This document shows positions 25,866 to 35,255 of a stretch of DNA of 64,000 bases, piece by piece (position 1 is the first letter of the stretch; each line of letters begins with the position of its first letter). The stretch covers positions 558,001 through 622,000 of the forward strand of contig NZ_JQLH01000001.1 in NCBI RefSeq assembly GCF_000744105.1, read 5' to 3'. The position numbers were made by a program, and so were the translations under genes. The stretch is from Maribacter forsetii DSM 18668. GTDB taxonomy: Bacteria; Bacteroidota; Bacteroidia; Flavobacteriales; Flavobacteriaceae. The notes below the pieces were generated by a model, which saw only the letters and a list, made by a program, of their open reading frames with translations, did no database searches and was not told where the DNA came from.

Positions 25866-27953
25866 TTAATTTATCCCTTCACCATTTCCAACACCGTCTT
25901 CATCTGGGTTGACAAACACCAATTTTCCATCTGCGTTTTCGGTCATTAGAATCATGCCTTCACTATCTACACCACGTAATGCTCTAGGTGCTAGGTTGAC
26001 CAATACGGTTACTTTCTTACCTACAATGTCTTCTGGTTTAAAGCTTTCTGCAATACCAGAAACAATAGTTCTAACATCTAAACCTGTATCTACTTTTAAA
26101 ACTAAAAGTTTTTTGGCTTTTGCCATTTTTTCAGCTTCGATAATAGTACCTACACGCATATCTAGTTTAGAAAAATCATCGAATGTAATGGTATCTTTTT
26201 GTGGCATTACTTGTTTGTTTTCGTATTCGTTCGCTTTTTTTGTTGCCTCTAGTTTGTCTAGTTGCGCTTGAATTTCACTATCCTCTATTTTTCTAAAGAG
26301 CAGTTCTCCTTTATTTATCTGATGCTCTGCTTCAAGCAAATCTTCCTTTGAAGAAACATTATCCCAATTTAGATTTCGACTACGCTCAGTCTCCGACGAA
26401 TATAGATTTAAGATATTCTTTAGCTTTTTAGAAGTAAACGGTAAAAATGGCTCACTTAAAACAGCTAAACCTGCTGCTATTTGTAAAGCAACGTTCATAA
26501 TGGTTTTTACACGCTCTTCATCTACCTTGATTACCTTCCAAGGTTCTGCATCTGCTAAGTACTTATTTCCTAAACGGGCAAGATTCATTAATTCTTGACC
26601 TGCTTCCCTAAAACGATAGCGTTCAATAGAGTTTGAAATTATTTCTGGGTACTTTCTTAATTGTTCAAGTGTCTCGGTATCAACATCGGTTAGGCTACCT
26701 GCAGCGGGTACTTTACCATCGTAATATTTATTTGTCAATACTACGACTCTATTAATGAAATTACCTAAAATGGCAACTAGTTCATTATTGTTACGTGCTT
26801 GAAAATCTTTCCAAGTGAAATCATTATCCTTTGTTTCTGGTGCGTTTGCTGTTAACGTATAACGCAGCGAATCTTGCATTTCAGGAAAATCGATTAAATA
26901 CTCATGTAACCAAACTGCCCAATTTTTTGAGGTAGAAAGTTTGTTGCCTTCTAAATTCAAGAATTCGTTTGCTGGTACATTTTCCGGTAAAATATAGCTT
27001 CCTTCCGCTTTCAGCATAGACGGGAAAATAATGCAGTGAAAAACAATATTATCTTTTCCTATAAAGTGGACTAATTTGGTGTTTTCATCTTTCCAATAAG
27101 GTTCCCAATCTTTTCCTTCTCGTGCTGCCCATTCTTTGGTAGAAGAGATATATCCAATAGGTGCATCAAACCAAACATATAAAACTTTGCCTTCTCCACC
27201 TTCTACAGGTACGGGTATTCCCCAATCTAAATCTCTGGTTACCGCTCTTGGCTCTAAGCCGCCATCGATCCAAGACTTACATTGCCCGTATACATTGGGT
27301 TTCCAGTCATCTTTATGTCCTTTTAATATCCATTCTCTTAGAAAATCCTCATATCTGTCTAGAGGTAAAAACCAATGTTTTGTTTCTTTGGTTGTTGGTA
27401 CAGTTCCGGTGATTGTTGATTTCGGATTAATTAAATCCGTCGCATTTAAGCTAGACCCACAATTTTCACATTGATCTCCGTATGCCTCTTCATTACCGCA
27501 TTTAGGGCAAGTACCTATTACAAAGCGATCTGCCAAAAACTGCTGTGCTTCTTCATCATATAATTGTGCCGTAGTTTCTTCAATAAAATCTCCTTTTTCA
27601 TAAAGATTCACAAAAAATTCTGATGCAGTGTCATGATGTACCTGCGCAGAGGTTCTTGAATAATTATCGAACGTAATACCGAAATCGACAAAAGACTGCT
27701 TAATAATCGTATGGTATTTATCAATTATATCTTTGGGTGTTACCCCTTCTTTTTTAGCCTTCATTGAAATGGCAACACCATGTTCGTCGCTACCACAAAC
27801 AAAAGCAACGTCTTTACCTGTTAATCTTAAGTAACGAGCATAAATATCTGCTGGAACATATACGCCGGCCAAATGACCTATATGTATTGGACCATTTGTG
27901 TATGGTAATGCAGCAGTAATCGTATATCTAGAAGGTGTTTTAATATCGGACAT
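25866..27953 (-). CDS. metG: Methionyl-tRNA synthetase
   Basis: A 695-residue class Ia aminoacyl-tRNA synthetase charging tRNA-Met. The HIGH motif is PIHIGHLAG near residue 20. The zinc knuckle CPKCGNEEAYGDQCENCG (about 148-165) marks the two-knuckle type. The second ATP motif is KLSTSKNW (near 336), a variant of KMSKS in which the final Lys is displaced. The C-terminal 100 residues are an OB-fold tRNA-binding/dimerisation domain (FDDFSKLDMRVGTIIEAEKM, then GKKVTVLVNLAPRALRGVDSEGM). I use the ATG at 27953 (MSDIKTPSRYTI) rather than the TTG one codon earlier. Single gene, cytoplasmic, almost certainly essential. Confidence 0.96.
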   Translation of the reverse strand: MSDIKTPSRYTITAALPYTNGPIHIGHLAGVYVPADIYARYLRLTGKDVAFVCGSDEHGVAISMKAKKEGVTPKDIIDKYHTIIKQSFVDFGITFDNYSRTSAQVHHDTASEFFVNLYEKGDFIEETTAQLYDEEAQQFLADRFVIGTCPKCGNEEAYGDQCENCGSSLNATDLINPKSTITGTVPTTKETKHWFLPLDRYEDFLREWILKGHKDDWKPNVYGQCKSWIDGGLEPRAVTRDLDWGIPVPVEGGEGKVLYVWFDAPIGYISSTKEWAAREGKDWEPYWKDENTKLVHFIGKDNIVFHCIIFPSMLKAEGSYILPENVPANEFLNLEGNKLSTSKNWAVWLHEYLIDFPEMQDSLRYTLTANAPETKDNDFTWKDFQARNNNELVAILGNFINRVVVLTNKYYDGKVPAAGSLTDVDTETLEQLRKYPEIISNSIERYRFREAGQELMNLARLGNKYLADAEPWKVIKVDEERVKTIMNVALQIAAGLAVLSEPFLPFTSKKLKNILNLYSSETERSRNLNWDNVSSKEDLLEAEHQINKGELLFRKIEDSEIQAQLDKLEATKKANEYENKQVMPQKDTITFDDFSKLDMRVGTIIEAEKMAKAKKLLVLKVDTGLDVRTIVSGIAESFKPEDIVGKKVTVLVNLAPRALRGVDSEGMILMTENADGKLVFVNPDEDGVGNGEGIN

Positions 27954-27970
27954 CAAAATAAATTAGGCTG

Positions 27971-27978
27971 CAAAAATA
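27971..27978 (-). promoter_or_regulatory. metG promoter -7 box TATTTTTG
   Basis: TATTTTTG on the minus strand fits TAnnTTTG and lies 17 bases before the metG ATG, leaving a leader of about a dozen bases. No clear -33 TTTG is present. Confidence 0.5.
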
Positions 27979-28161
27979 CAGAATTTGAGGGGAGAATTAC
28001 TAATTACTTCGCAATTGTGGTCTTGTAGAAAAGTGAATTTGTTTCGGTTTTTTTTAGAAATGAAGCTTAAAGTTAAATTACAGCTGAAAAAATATAATAA
28101 AACGCATCAATTTTAGTTCTATTGTAAGAAAAAACTGATTTTTTAATTTAAATTTTAAAAT

Positions 28162-28341
28162 ATGGGGGTTGGGAATTCAAAAAAAATAAAGCTTGATAAA
28201 GATCTAGAAAAATTAGATATTGAAGGTAAAAAGGTTGAAGAACACATGAAAAATATGGCTCTTCTACACAAAGATAAAAATCACCGTGTCATGAAGGAAT
28301 TGAGGTTCGAGTCTAAAATGAACAACTCCAAATTGACATAA
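28162..28341 (+). CDS. Small basic hypothetical protein (59 residues)
   Basis: An open frame starting ATG GGG GTT GGG and ending TAA gives 59 residues, MGVGNSKKIKLDKDL...ELRFESKMNNSKLT. It is rich in Lys and Glu with heptad-like hydrophobics (LEKLDIEGKKVEEHMKNMALL), so probably one amphipathic helix. No signal peptide or Cys. I do not recognise it. Support: no stops over 60 codons, composition like a soluble helical peptide, and a strong terminator three bases after the stop. Weakness: no clear Shine-Dalgarno or -7 box close to the ATG. It may instead be a small RNA transcript ending at the same terminator. Confidence 0.5.
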   Translation: MGVGNSKKIKLDKDLEKLDIEGKKVEEHMKNMALLHKDKNHRVMKELRFESKMNNSKLT

Positions 28342-28343
28342 AT

Positions 28344-28379
28344 AAAAAGCCCTATTCAAAATATTGAATAGGGCTTTTT
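28344..28379. terminator. Bidirectional intrinsic terminator
   Basis: AAAAAGCCCTATTCAA-AATA-TTGAATAGGGCTTTTT has perfect arms with flanking A- and T-runs. It sits between the small ORF and the convergent DUF1501 gene. Confidence 0.92.
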
Positions 28380-28395
28380 ACATTTGGGAAACAAA

Positions 28396-30099
28396 TTAAG
28401 CTACCATCACTGATTTACTCATTTTTTGGTTTTGTACATTGATACGATAAATGTACTTACCTGTTGATAGCTGTTCGGGCATGCGCTCTCGTATATTTAT
28501 TTCGGTAGAACCTTCAAACATCATTTCGTTAAAAACGGTGCCTACTTTCTGACCAAGAATATTATAAAGTTGAATATCTACATGTGCCGAAAATGGCATC
28601 TCTAAATAGATATGTGGTGTACTATCCGTTGGATAAAATGGTTTATGAACAACGGCATTCAATAAGTCTGGATTAAACGGTGTTTCTGCTTCTTCATCTG
28701 GGTATACTGGTGGAGTAACTTCGCCATCGCTATATACAATGTCAGGAAAAGCCTCACCACTACAACTAAAGCCTAAGTCTACCGGTACATAAGGTTTATA
28801 ATTCAATAAATGAGCTTCAACCAAAGGTACGTCTACACATAACCATTCGGCTAAAACTGTTGCATACAGGTCTCTAAAATCCATAGTGTATTCTAGATTA
28901 CCTCTACCATCTGGATCGTCTAACGTTGGGTGATCACCAACAAAGGCGCTACCATTTAGACCAGAACCAAAGAATAACGTTGGCGTTGCTTTACCATGGT
29001 CTGTACCATTGGATCCATTCTCGAAAATACGTCTACCAAATTCAGAAAATGTCATGCTCAATACTTTGTCATCTTGCTGGGTAAAAGCTACATCTTCATA
29101 GAAATTGTTTACCGCTACAGATAATTTTGTCATAAGTTCAGCATGTGCCTGTGGTTGATTGCCATGCGTGTCAAAACCACCCATTGATATCATATATACT
29201 TTAGTGCCTAGATTGCCTTTTATCAACCTTGCAATAAGTGCCAATTGGCGTGCAAAGCTATTATCTTGATATTCAACTTGGTTTTGACCACGTGTATAAG
29301 CATCATGTATAATACCGGAATATTCATATGTTGTATTGGCAACCCCTCTTAAGAATTTAAGTTGGTCACCATACATACAGTCATTAAATAAACTATCTTC
29401 TAAACCATATACGACACCAGATTCTGCAATTTCCTCTAACTGGTCTACATTTGAGGTTACAAATGCATAGTTTGTTTCATCACCCTGAAAAACTAAACTA
29501 CCAAACTGCCCAATTTGAATGGCCGCCGGTGCTGCTGGGGGATTTACTAAATAATCTGGGTAGATGCTTTCAAAGTGCCTTCCCATCCATCCGGTGTTTA
29601 GACCACTAAAACCTGTAGTTTCTATATCTGTATTTGCAAAAATATCTGATCCTGTAAAGTGAGATAAACTCTGACCTTCATAACCTACACCATGTACCGC
29701 TTTAAATTGACCTTCTTCCCACATTGGCGCCAATGCACTCATGTAAGATGGTACGCCAAATTCATCGGTTAATTTTAAAACCTTACTTTCTGGGACATAG
29801 ATATTAGGTCTTGCATTGGCATAACTATCATATTGTTCAATAGGTATTACCGTACTTAAACCGTCATTACCGCCAGATAGGCGAATTAGTATAAGAATAT
29901 TATCTGTTTCTGCTCCTGAAATAGCCGCAGATAAAGGCGATGGCGCAGATGCCGATAGCATATTTGATCCTAGCATCATAGAGCCAGAGCCAGCAATGCC
30001 CATGGCTTGTAAAAACGAGCGTCTGCTCCATGTTTTATGTTCTTCATCATGACCTTCGTGTTGTAGGCCTTTAAATGGGGTATGGTGTGTATTGCACAT
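28396..30099 (-). CDS. DUF1501 protein with Tat signal and T9SS type A sorting domain
   Basis: A 567-residue exported protein. The N-terminus carries a twin-arginine signal (SRRSFLQAMGIAGSG, R26-R27) after an unusual His-rich lead. DUF1501 follows (about 60-430): ILILIRLSGGNDGLSTVIP, GRHFE, SMGGFDTHGNQ, TFSEFGRRIFENGSNGTDHGKATP. This is the alkaline-phosphatase-like/sulfatase-like fold family. The last 75 residues form a T9SS type A sorting domain (VDIQLYNILGQKVGTVF, LSTGKYIYRINVQNQKMSKSVMV). Tat plus T9SS signals together imply folding with a cofactor before outer-membrane export. It starts 11 bases after the stop of the DUF1800 gene, its constant partner in this phylum. Catalytic activity unproven. 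Confidence 0.9.
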   Translation of the reverse strand: MCNTHHTPFKGLQHEGHDEEHKTWSRRSFLQAMGIAGSGSMMLGSNMLSASAPSPLSAAISGAETDNILILIRLSGGNDGLSTVIPIEQYDSYANARPNIYVPESKVLKLTDEFGVPSYMSALAPMWEEGQFKAVHGVGYEGQSLSHFTGSDIFANTDIETTGFSGLNTGWMGRHFESIYPDYLVNPPAAPAAIQIGQFGSLVFQGDETNYAFVTSNVDQLEEIAESGVVYGLEDSLFNDCMYGDQLKFLRGVANTTYEYSGIIHDAYTRGQNQVEYQDNSFARQLALIARLIKGNLGTKVYMISMGGFDTHGNQPQAHAELMTKLSVAVNNFYEDVAFTQQDDKVLSMTFSEFGRRIFENGSNGTDHGKATPTLFFGSGLNGSAFVGDHPTLDDPDGRGNLEYTMDFRDLYATVLAEWLCVDVPLVEAHLLNYKPYVPVDLGFSCSGEAFPDIVYSDGEVTPPVYPDEEAETPFNPDLLNAVVHKPFYPTDSTPHIYLEMPFSAHVDIQLYNILGQKVGTVFNEMMFEGSTEINIRERMPEQLSTGKYIYRINVQNQKMSKSVMVA

Positions 30100-30110
30100 A
30101 GAAGTAGGTG

Positions 30111-31604
30111 TTATTTTAATTGAAACTCAGGTTGTCTCGCTAAATATTGAAAAAGTAGATATACTTGAAACGGACCTTGTGGCCAAGTAGCCAATGTCCA
30201 TGATTCTTGATTACCACCCTCGTAGTAAACATCTTCTACATCACTTCGGAATATGGCAAATGCTTTGGCATATTCCTCTTCATTTAGAAGTCCCTTCGTT
30301 AAAATGAAGTCTATAATTAGTCTTGCAACAACATCCGGATTTGAATTGGTTAACCCTTCATTACCTGATATTTCAAGACCAAATGAGCGAAATTGCTCAT
30401 TGTCTGCCATATAGAATTCTTCTAGAATACTTTCAATGGTCAGCCAACGGCCGATCATAAAGTTTGTGTTGATCCAAGATCGGTCTCTTTGCCAACCGGC
30501 AACGTCAAATGGTTCAAATATTTCTTGACTTAATAATGCACTGTAGTTGACCATTTCGGCAACATTCGTGTCAGTATAGCTAAAGTTAGATTCGTTCAGT
30601 GTATTAAAATAAAAGTCTACCGGACTTTTTATAATCACACCAATAGCTTCGTCATCAAAAAAGTGTTGACTCTTAAATAAAAGTCTTAATACAGGTGCCA
30701 ATTCAAAATCATTGGTTACAAATGTGGCCGCCATGCCGTCAATAATCATTTGTGCGTTATTGGCGTCATCTCTAGAATCTGGATGAACGAAAAACTCATA
30801 TAATTTTCTGCAAATGAATTCTGCTATCTCTGGAGCTCTTTGTTCAAAAAGTATATTGATGACATCATCATAACCCCAATTACCTGTTTGACCTAGTATG
30901 GTTTTAGGTCCCGCATCATGTTTTGTAGCATCAAAAGCGACAGGAGAACAACCAACTTCGCCACGTTCTACATAACCACTTAAAGCTTTTGCGGTCTCAA
31001 TAATATCTTCTTCTGTATAGGCGTTGCCTTCTCCTAAGGTAAAAAGTTCATATAATTCTCTAGCGTAGTTTTCATTAGGATTATTACCATTGTTATAAAC
31101 ACCATCTAAGTAGTATAACATGGCATTGGTCAACCCAATTTCACTAGTGAAGGTTTTAAAATTCCCGATAGAGTGGCGTTGTAAGCAATCTATGTAATCA
31201 TACAAGTAGGCGTTACAGTTATAAACTTCTAATTCTGTTACAAAATGATTGCTCCAAAAAAAGCTTAATCGATCTCGTAGATTGTTGTTCAGAAGACTAT
31301 TTGCATAGGCTAACTGAAACTCATTTTTTTGTTCTCTCTTTAGTTGATTGCTTGCATCACTATCTGCTGGGTAATTATCATTGTTCCAATTTGCCCAGGT
31401 AGGGGTAGCTATTTCTGGCATATTTAGAGCTTCATCTATCAAGCTATCTACCAGTGCACCGGCAGATTGACCCGTTGCTTGGTTAATAGTAGCCACAGAG
31501 GCACTAAATCCTAGTCGGCGGTATAAATGAGCTGCTCTTAGCTGATCTAAATTAGCTGTGTACGGAGCAAGAGTAGAAGTATTACAATTAATGAAATATT
31601 CCAT
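30111..31604 (-). CDS. DUF1800 family protein
   Basis: A 497-residue member of DUF1800. Typical segments: LRAAHLYRRLGFSAS at the N-terminus, LSFFWSNHFVTE, NENYARELYELFTLG (the family's most conserved block) and ICRKLYEFFVHPDSRDDA. Function is unknown; the family is co-encoded with DUF1501 in Bacteroidota and Planctomycetes. No signal peptide is evident at the ATG at 31604, which is odd since its partner is exported, so it might travel out bound to the Tat-exported DUF1501 protein. That is inference. First gene of a two-gene operon, divergent from yraN. Confidence 0.88.
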   Translation of the reverse strand: MEYFINCNTSTLAPYTANLDQLRAAHLYRRLGFSASVATINQATGQSAGALVDSLIDEALNMPEIATPTWANWNNDNYPADSDASNQLKREQKNEFQLAYANSLLNNNLRDRLSFFWSNHFVTELEVYNCNAYLYDYIDCLQRHSIGNFKTFTSEIGLTNAMLYYLDGVYNNGNNPNENYARELYELFTLGEGNAYTEEDIIETAKALSGYVERGEVGCSPVAFDATKHDAGPKTILGQTGNWGYDDVINILFEQRAPEIAEFICRKLYEFFVHPDSRDDANNAQMIIDGMAATFVTNDFELAPVLRLLFKSQHFFDDEAIGVIIKSPVDFYFNTLNESNFSYTDTNVAEMVNYSALLSQEIFEPFDVAGWQRDRSWINTNFMIGRWLTIESILEEFYMADNEQFRSFGLEISGNEGLTNSNPDVVARLIIDFILTKGLLNEEEYAKAFAIFRSDVEDVYYEGGNQESWTLATWPQGPFQVYLLFQYLARQPEFQLK

Positions 31605-31789
31605 ATCTTAAATAGGCATTTGTATTACGTTCGTAGAGTTGGGGCTTCTATGCTAAACGCTAGGAATTTAGGTATAGTATTTAAAACTATCTATTTTCGG
31701 TTATTAGATTTCAAATAACGAAATTTATTGATAAAAAGGCGTTGTAATTCCTATATTTTCGATGAATTGCATAATCTATTAACTATATC

Positions 31790-32149
31790 ATGGGAAAACA
31801 CAATGAATTTGGAAAAGAAGGGGAACAGATAGCAGTAGATTATCTTAAAAAGAAAGGATATACCATTACCTATAAAAATTACAGGTACCTTAAAGCAGAA
31901 ATAGATATTATCGCAAGAAAAGATGATGTTCTTGCCATTGTTGAAGTGCGGTCTAGAAGTTCAGATTTCATAGAGAACATTGCAGAAACAGTTACACCCA
32001 AAAAGATTAAACTTTTGGTTATGGCTGCTGATCACTATGTAACCGATAATAATCTTGATGTAGAAGTGCGATTTGATATCATTACAATACTAAAGAACAA
32101 GAGCAAATTTGAGTTAGAACATTTAGAATCTGCCTTTTATCATTTCTAA
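31790..32149 (+). CDS. yraN: YraN family (UPF0102) nuclease-fold protein
   Basis: A 119-residue protein of the YraN/UPF0102 family with a restriction-endonuclease-like fold. It opens NEFGKEGEQIAVDYLKKKGYTI and carries the metal-site pattern KAEIDIIARKDD...IVEVRSR (the D-x-D and E-V-R elements of a PD-(D/E)XK core), then ETVTPKKIKLLV. Length is normal. Its DNA-related role is poorly defined. Cytoplasmic, single gene, transcribed toward the ACT-like gene 88 bases downstream. Confidence 0.88.
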   Translation: MGKHNEFGKEGEQIAVDYLKKKGYTITYKNYRYLKAEIDIIARKDDVLAIVEVRSRSSDFIENIAETVTPKKIKLLVMAADHYVTDNNLDVEVRFDIITILKNKSKFELEHLESAFYHF

Positions 32150-32185
32150 ATATTCTACTAAATTGGTAGATTTATTAAAAAACAT

Positions 32186-32217
32186 TTTGTTTTATTTGTA
32201 ACAAGTTGTTATATTTG
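32186..32217 (+). promoter_or_regulatory. Bacteroidota promoter (-33 TTTG, -7 TATATTTG)
   Basis: TTTG at 32186-32189 and TATATTTG at 32210-32217 are separated by 20 bases, the best full match to the Bacteroidota vegetative promoter in the window. It drives the ACT-like gene, whose ATG follows 20 bases later. Confidence 0.65.
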
Positions 32218-32237
32218 CACAACAACCATACAGTAAA

Positions 32238-32897
32238 ATGAAAACAATATCATCAGTCGTTGAAGAGTACATCAAGAAAAAGCCATTTTTACAAAGTGCT
32301 CTAGCACAAGGCATCATCAATCTTACATCACTATCTAGAATAGTAAAACCAGAGATTGAACATGAATTAGGTAAAGACATACGTAATGGCGCAATTGTTA
32401 TGGCGTTGAAACGTCTTTCTGACGACCTAGAGTTTAGAGCTACGCACAAAATTCTAAAAGTGTTAAAGAATATAGGTGAGATAACCGTACGGTCTTCTTT
32501 AACCGACTATACTTTTTTAGCTTCAGATAAAATATTGGTACACCAAGCTAAATTGCTTGAAGAAATCAATAACAATCAAGATGTTTTCTATACCTCTAGT
32601 CGTGGTGTAAACGAAATCAATATTGTAATTAGTAATATTATGGATAAAACAGTTGAAAGACTGTTTAAAGATGAAAAGTGCACTCAAAAGGCCGAGGAGC
32701 TTTCATCTATCACCGTAAAATTACCTGCTGAGAATGTTTCAGTGCCTGGTATCTATTACTTTATCTTTCAAAGGTTAGCTTGGGAAGGTATCGTTCTATA
32801 TGAAGTTATTTCTACAACCAATGAGTTCACCATTTTAGTAAATGATGAGCAAGTAGATATGGCGTTTAAAACGATAAAAGATTTAAAGTCGCTTTAG
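32238..32897 (+). CDS. ACT-like regulatory domain protein
   Basis: A 219-residue cytoplasmic protein. The N-terminal 75 residues look helical and DNA-binding-like (VEEYIKKKPFLQSALAQGIINLTSLSRIVKPEIEHELG). Two ACT-like beta-alpha-beta units follow: EITVRSSLTDYTFLASDKIL with NEINIVISNIM, and VPGIYYFIFQRLAWEGIVLYEVISTTNEFTILV. The second resembles the regulatory domain of aspartate kinases, and such proteins are sometimes annotated so, but no kinase domain exists here. Amino-acid sensing is inference. The stop overlaps the stop of the convergent thioredoxin gene by four bases. Confidence 0.7.
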   Translation: MKTISSVVEEYIKKKPFLQSALAQGIINLTSLSRIVKPEIEHELGKDIRNGAIVMALKRLSDDLEFRATHKILKVLKNIGEITVRSSLTDYTFLASDKILVHQAKLLEEINNNQDVFYTSSRGVNEINIVISNIMDKTVERLFKDEKCTQKAEELSSITVKLPAENVSVPGIYYFIFQRLAWEGIVLYEVISTTNEFTILVNDEQVDMAFKTIKDLKSL

Positions 32898-34213
32898 TTT
32901 TCTAGAAATTCTACAACTTCTTTATCAGATTCCGGTTTAGCTAAAAATCGTTTTTCGCTATCTAGTATAAAATAGGTAGGTGTGCTTTGTATGCCAAAAG
33001 TATGTGCATAGTCACTTTCCCATCTACCTAATGCAATGGCGTGATTGAAAGCCGGTAATGTTGCAGAAACTTCTTTCCAATTAACATCGTCATCTTCCAA
33101 ACCAACAGCTATTATTTTAAGATTTTCATAATCTTTTACTTCTTTATGAAGTTGAGGTAGTTCTTTTAAGCAGTGCGAGCATGTACTGCTCCAAAAAACA
33201 AGGAGGTAGTTATCTGCTGCCTCCATGGTTAAAAGCGAATGTTTCTTGCCATTTGCCTGCCATGTAATATCTGGAGATATGGCTCCAATTCTTAATCGTG
33301 ATGCCATTTCTATTTCATCAACTAATTTTTGGTTGTTGTTGGTTACGGCAAGTTTCTTTAAATAATTTTTAAAAATATAGTCTTGTACCACAGACATACT
33401 ATTTACCTCAGCTATTTTCCAGAGTTTATGCATAGCCTTTTCTTGAAAACCGATAGGTGTAGTTTTTATAAATTCTGCCGTAGTCTTTATGTTTTTGTTG
33501 ATCTCAACTGCTAATTGCTCTTTTGTAGTAATATTTGCAGGCAATGCTGAAAAGACATAACTAGCGAATTTATCGGTTAAAAAATTAGAACCTTGTAAAA
33601 TAGGGTCAGTAATTACTAAATGATCAAAATGATGTTGTTTTTTATTTTTTAGAAAGGTTTCTAAATTTTCAAATTCAGAAGGTATATAACTTCTGTTAGC
33701 CTTAATGAATTTATGGGCAATGGTAGTAGCGTGTTTTTCTTCAAAAGAGGTCTGTATCGTATTTAACTCTTTTATAATATTACTGTATTCTCTGTTAGGT
33801 TCGTTTTGGGTTTCATAGAATTCTATCAACTTATCTTGTGCGTCAGTTATCTTAGAAAAGTACTCGCGGTACCATTTATTTTCTTCAGAATTAGTAATGG
33901 TCAAGCCATCTTGAAGATTGAAATTGAATTTTACATCTTCTTTCTTATTGTAAATGACATCGATATAAAACTCATCTTGTGGTACGGCATATACCAATCT
34001 ATACATCCCTGCTTGTGAGGTTGCAGGCATTTCTAAATTAAAAGCACCGTCTTTTACTGCTGTATCAACCCTATACCGTTCACCGTTTGGTGTAAGTTCA
34101 TAGGCTATTAACCATTTAAAATCTTTAGGAGGTGAAAAGTTTCCGGCAATGGAACCTTGGGCTATAGAACTTATTGAAATAAATAAGAGGCAAATATTAA
34201 AGAGAACTTTCAT
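32894..34213 (-). CDS. TlpA-like periplasmic thiol-disulfide oxidoreductase
   Basis: A 439-residue exported thioredoxin-fold protein. Signal peptide: MKVLFNICLLFISISSIAQ. Residues about 20-110 resemble DUF4369, which commonly precedes thioredoxin domains in this phylum. The middle (about 110-310) is helical. The TlpA/AhpC-type domain occupies about 315-439, with the active site WSSTCSHCLKELP (CSHC, about 343-347) and the cis-Pro loop IQSTPTYFIL. It reduces or shuffles disulfides in the periplasm, perhaps for cytochrome or surface protein maturation. The whole gene lies alone between two gaps. Confidence 0.88.
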   Translation of the reverse strand: MKVLFNICLLFISISSIAQGSIAGNFSPPKDFKWLIAYELTPNGERYRVDTAVKDGAFNLEMPATSQAGMYRLVYAVPQDEFYIDVIYNKKEDVKFNFNLQDGLTITNSEENKWYREYFSKITDAQDKLIEFYETQNEPNREYSNIIKELNTIQTSFEEKHATTIAHKFIKANRSYIPSEFENLETFLKNKKQHHFDHLVITDPILQGSNFLTDKFASYVFSALPANITTKEQLAVEINKNIKTTAEFIKTTPIGFQEKAMHKLWKIAEVNSMSVVQDYIFKNYLKKLAVTNNNQKLVDEIEMASRLRIGAISPDITWQANGKKHSLLTMEAADNYLLVFWSSTCSHCLKELPQLHKEVKDYENLKIIAVGLEDDDVNWKEVSATLPAFNHAIALGRWESDYAHTFGIQSTPTYFILDSEKRFLAKPESDKEVVEFLEN

Positions 34214-34343
34214 ATAATTTTAAAAACAATTATCGGACCAATATGAATAGTATACTTTATAAAGTACTGATGTAATGAAGAATACTATTAAATCAATAAA
34301 AGTAATATTCAGAAGGCAATTGTGGGGCTTAATTTTGAAAAGC

Positions 34344-34676
34344 TTATGAAAATTCTTTTTCAATCTCCATATGATCTAGGGCCTCAGCTATTTTTAGAAC
34401 CTCTTTTTCATGTACAAATCCGTCAGAAATAGCCACTTCATCTAAAAGTTTCGCGAGTTCTCTTTTTTTAGGCAATGACATTAAGCTTAATATCTTAAAG
34501 GCTTTTTCTTTATCTAAGTTTCTAGCTTCACCTATGAAAAAACTATCAAAAGACAAACGAACCATAAGTTGAGTAAGGTAGCGCATTTCTGCAGGGTCTA
34601 CTTTGCTATCAGCTAGAATAACATAATCTACCATTTTAACTATAGCCAATTTCTCCTCTTTTGTGTACTCTGTCAT
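34344..34676 (-). CDS. TerB-like small protein (copy 1)
   Basis: A 110-residue all-helical protein of the TerB / DjlA-N-like superfamily. Two copies of a helix-Asp-helix motif are visible: VILADSKVDPAEMRYL and VAISDGFVHEKEVLKI, where the Asp, His/Asp and Glu could bind a divalent metal. No signal peptide. Function unknown. It starts nine bases after the stop of the paralogue at 34686, so it is a tandem duplicate. Confidence 0.8.
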   Translation of the reverse strand: MTEYTKEEKLAIVKMVDYVILADSKVDPAEMRYLTQLMVRLSFDSFFIGEARNLDKEKAFKILSLMSLPKKRELAKLLDEVAISDGFVHEKEVLKIAEALDHMEIEKEFS

Positions 34677-34685
34677 ACCTTTTAT

Positions 34686-35015
34686 TTACTCTGTTTCTTC
34701 TCCTAATCCTATATTGATAAAAGTCTCTATGATCAGCTCCATTTCTTTTTTGTGAATAGCGCCATCAGAAATGGCAACTTCATCAAGAATTTCTGCTAGA
34801 GCTGTTTTTTGTTCATGTGGTATATTGTATAGCGTAACTAAAGCATTGTCATAATTCAATAATTTTGCTCGTTCTAAGAATGCGTCATCAAAACCAATAC
34901 TTACTTTCAGTTTGTTCAACGTTTCTAGTTCGCCAGGGTGTATTTTACCGTCTGCTTCAATAACTTCATAAATCATTTTAACAAAGGCTGCTTTTACAAA
35001 CTCTTCAAACTCCAT
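34686..35015 (-). CDS. TerB-like small protein (copy 2)
   Basis: A 109-residue paralogue of its neighbours. It has the same two motifs in fuller form, VIEADGKIHPGELETL and VAISDGAIHKKEMELI, and an acidic end (GEETE). The repeated D-G-x-[IV]-H-x-x-E pattern fits a metal- or peptide-binding TerB core. Upstream it is separated from the dehydrogenase gene by 240 bases with no other ORF. Confidence 0.8.
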   Translation of the reverse strand: MEFEEFVKAAFVKMIYEVIEADGKIHPGELETLNKLKVSIGFDDAFLERAKLLNYDNALVTLYNIPHEQKTALAEILDEVAISDGAIHKKEMELIIETFINIGLGEETE

Positions 35016-35255
35016 ACTATAATTTTAGGAGCTGAAAGATATAAAAAACAATAGTATATTACAGCGATTTTAACGACTACTTATTCACTAAAATAGAATG
35101 CTATTTTTTCAGAATTGAAGAAGATTAACGCTAAATAGGGCGCTTATGATTTTTTGCGGGTTCTTACCTAATTAAATGGCTTGGTATTAAAAGGGGATTA
35201 AAGTTACCATCTAAGATATTTACTATGGGTTCATGATTTTTATATGCATGACACG

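Noticed and set aside
35016..35255. Possible gene or RNA in the 240-base gap after the dehydrogenase-like gene
   Set aside because: No open frame with a start of useful length and no strong hairpin or tRNA-like pattern.
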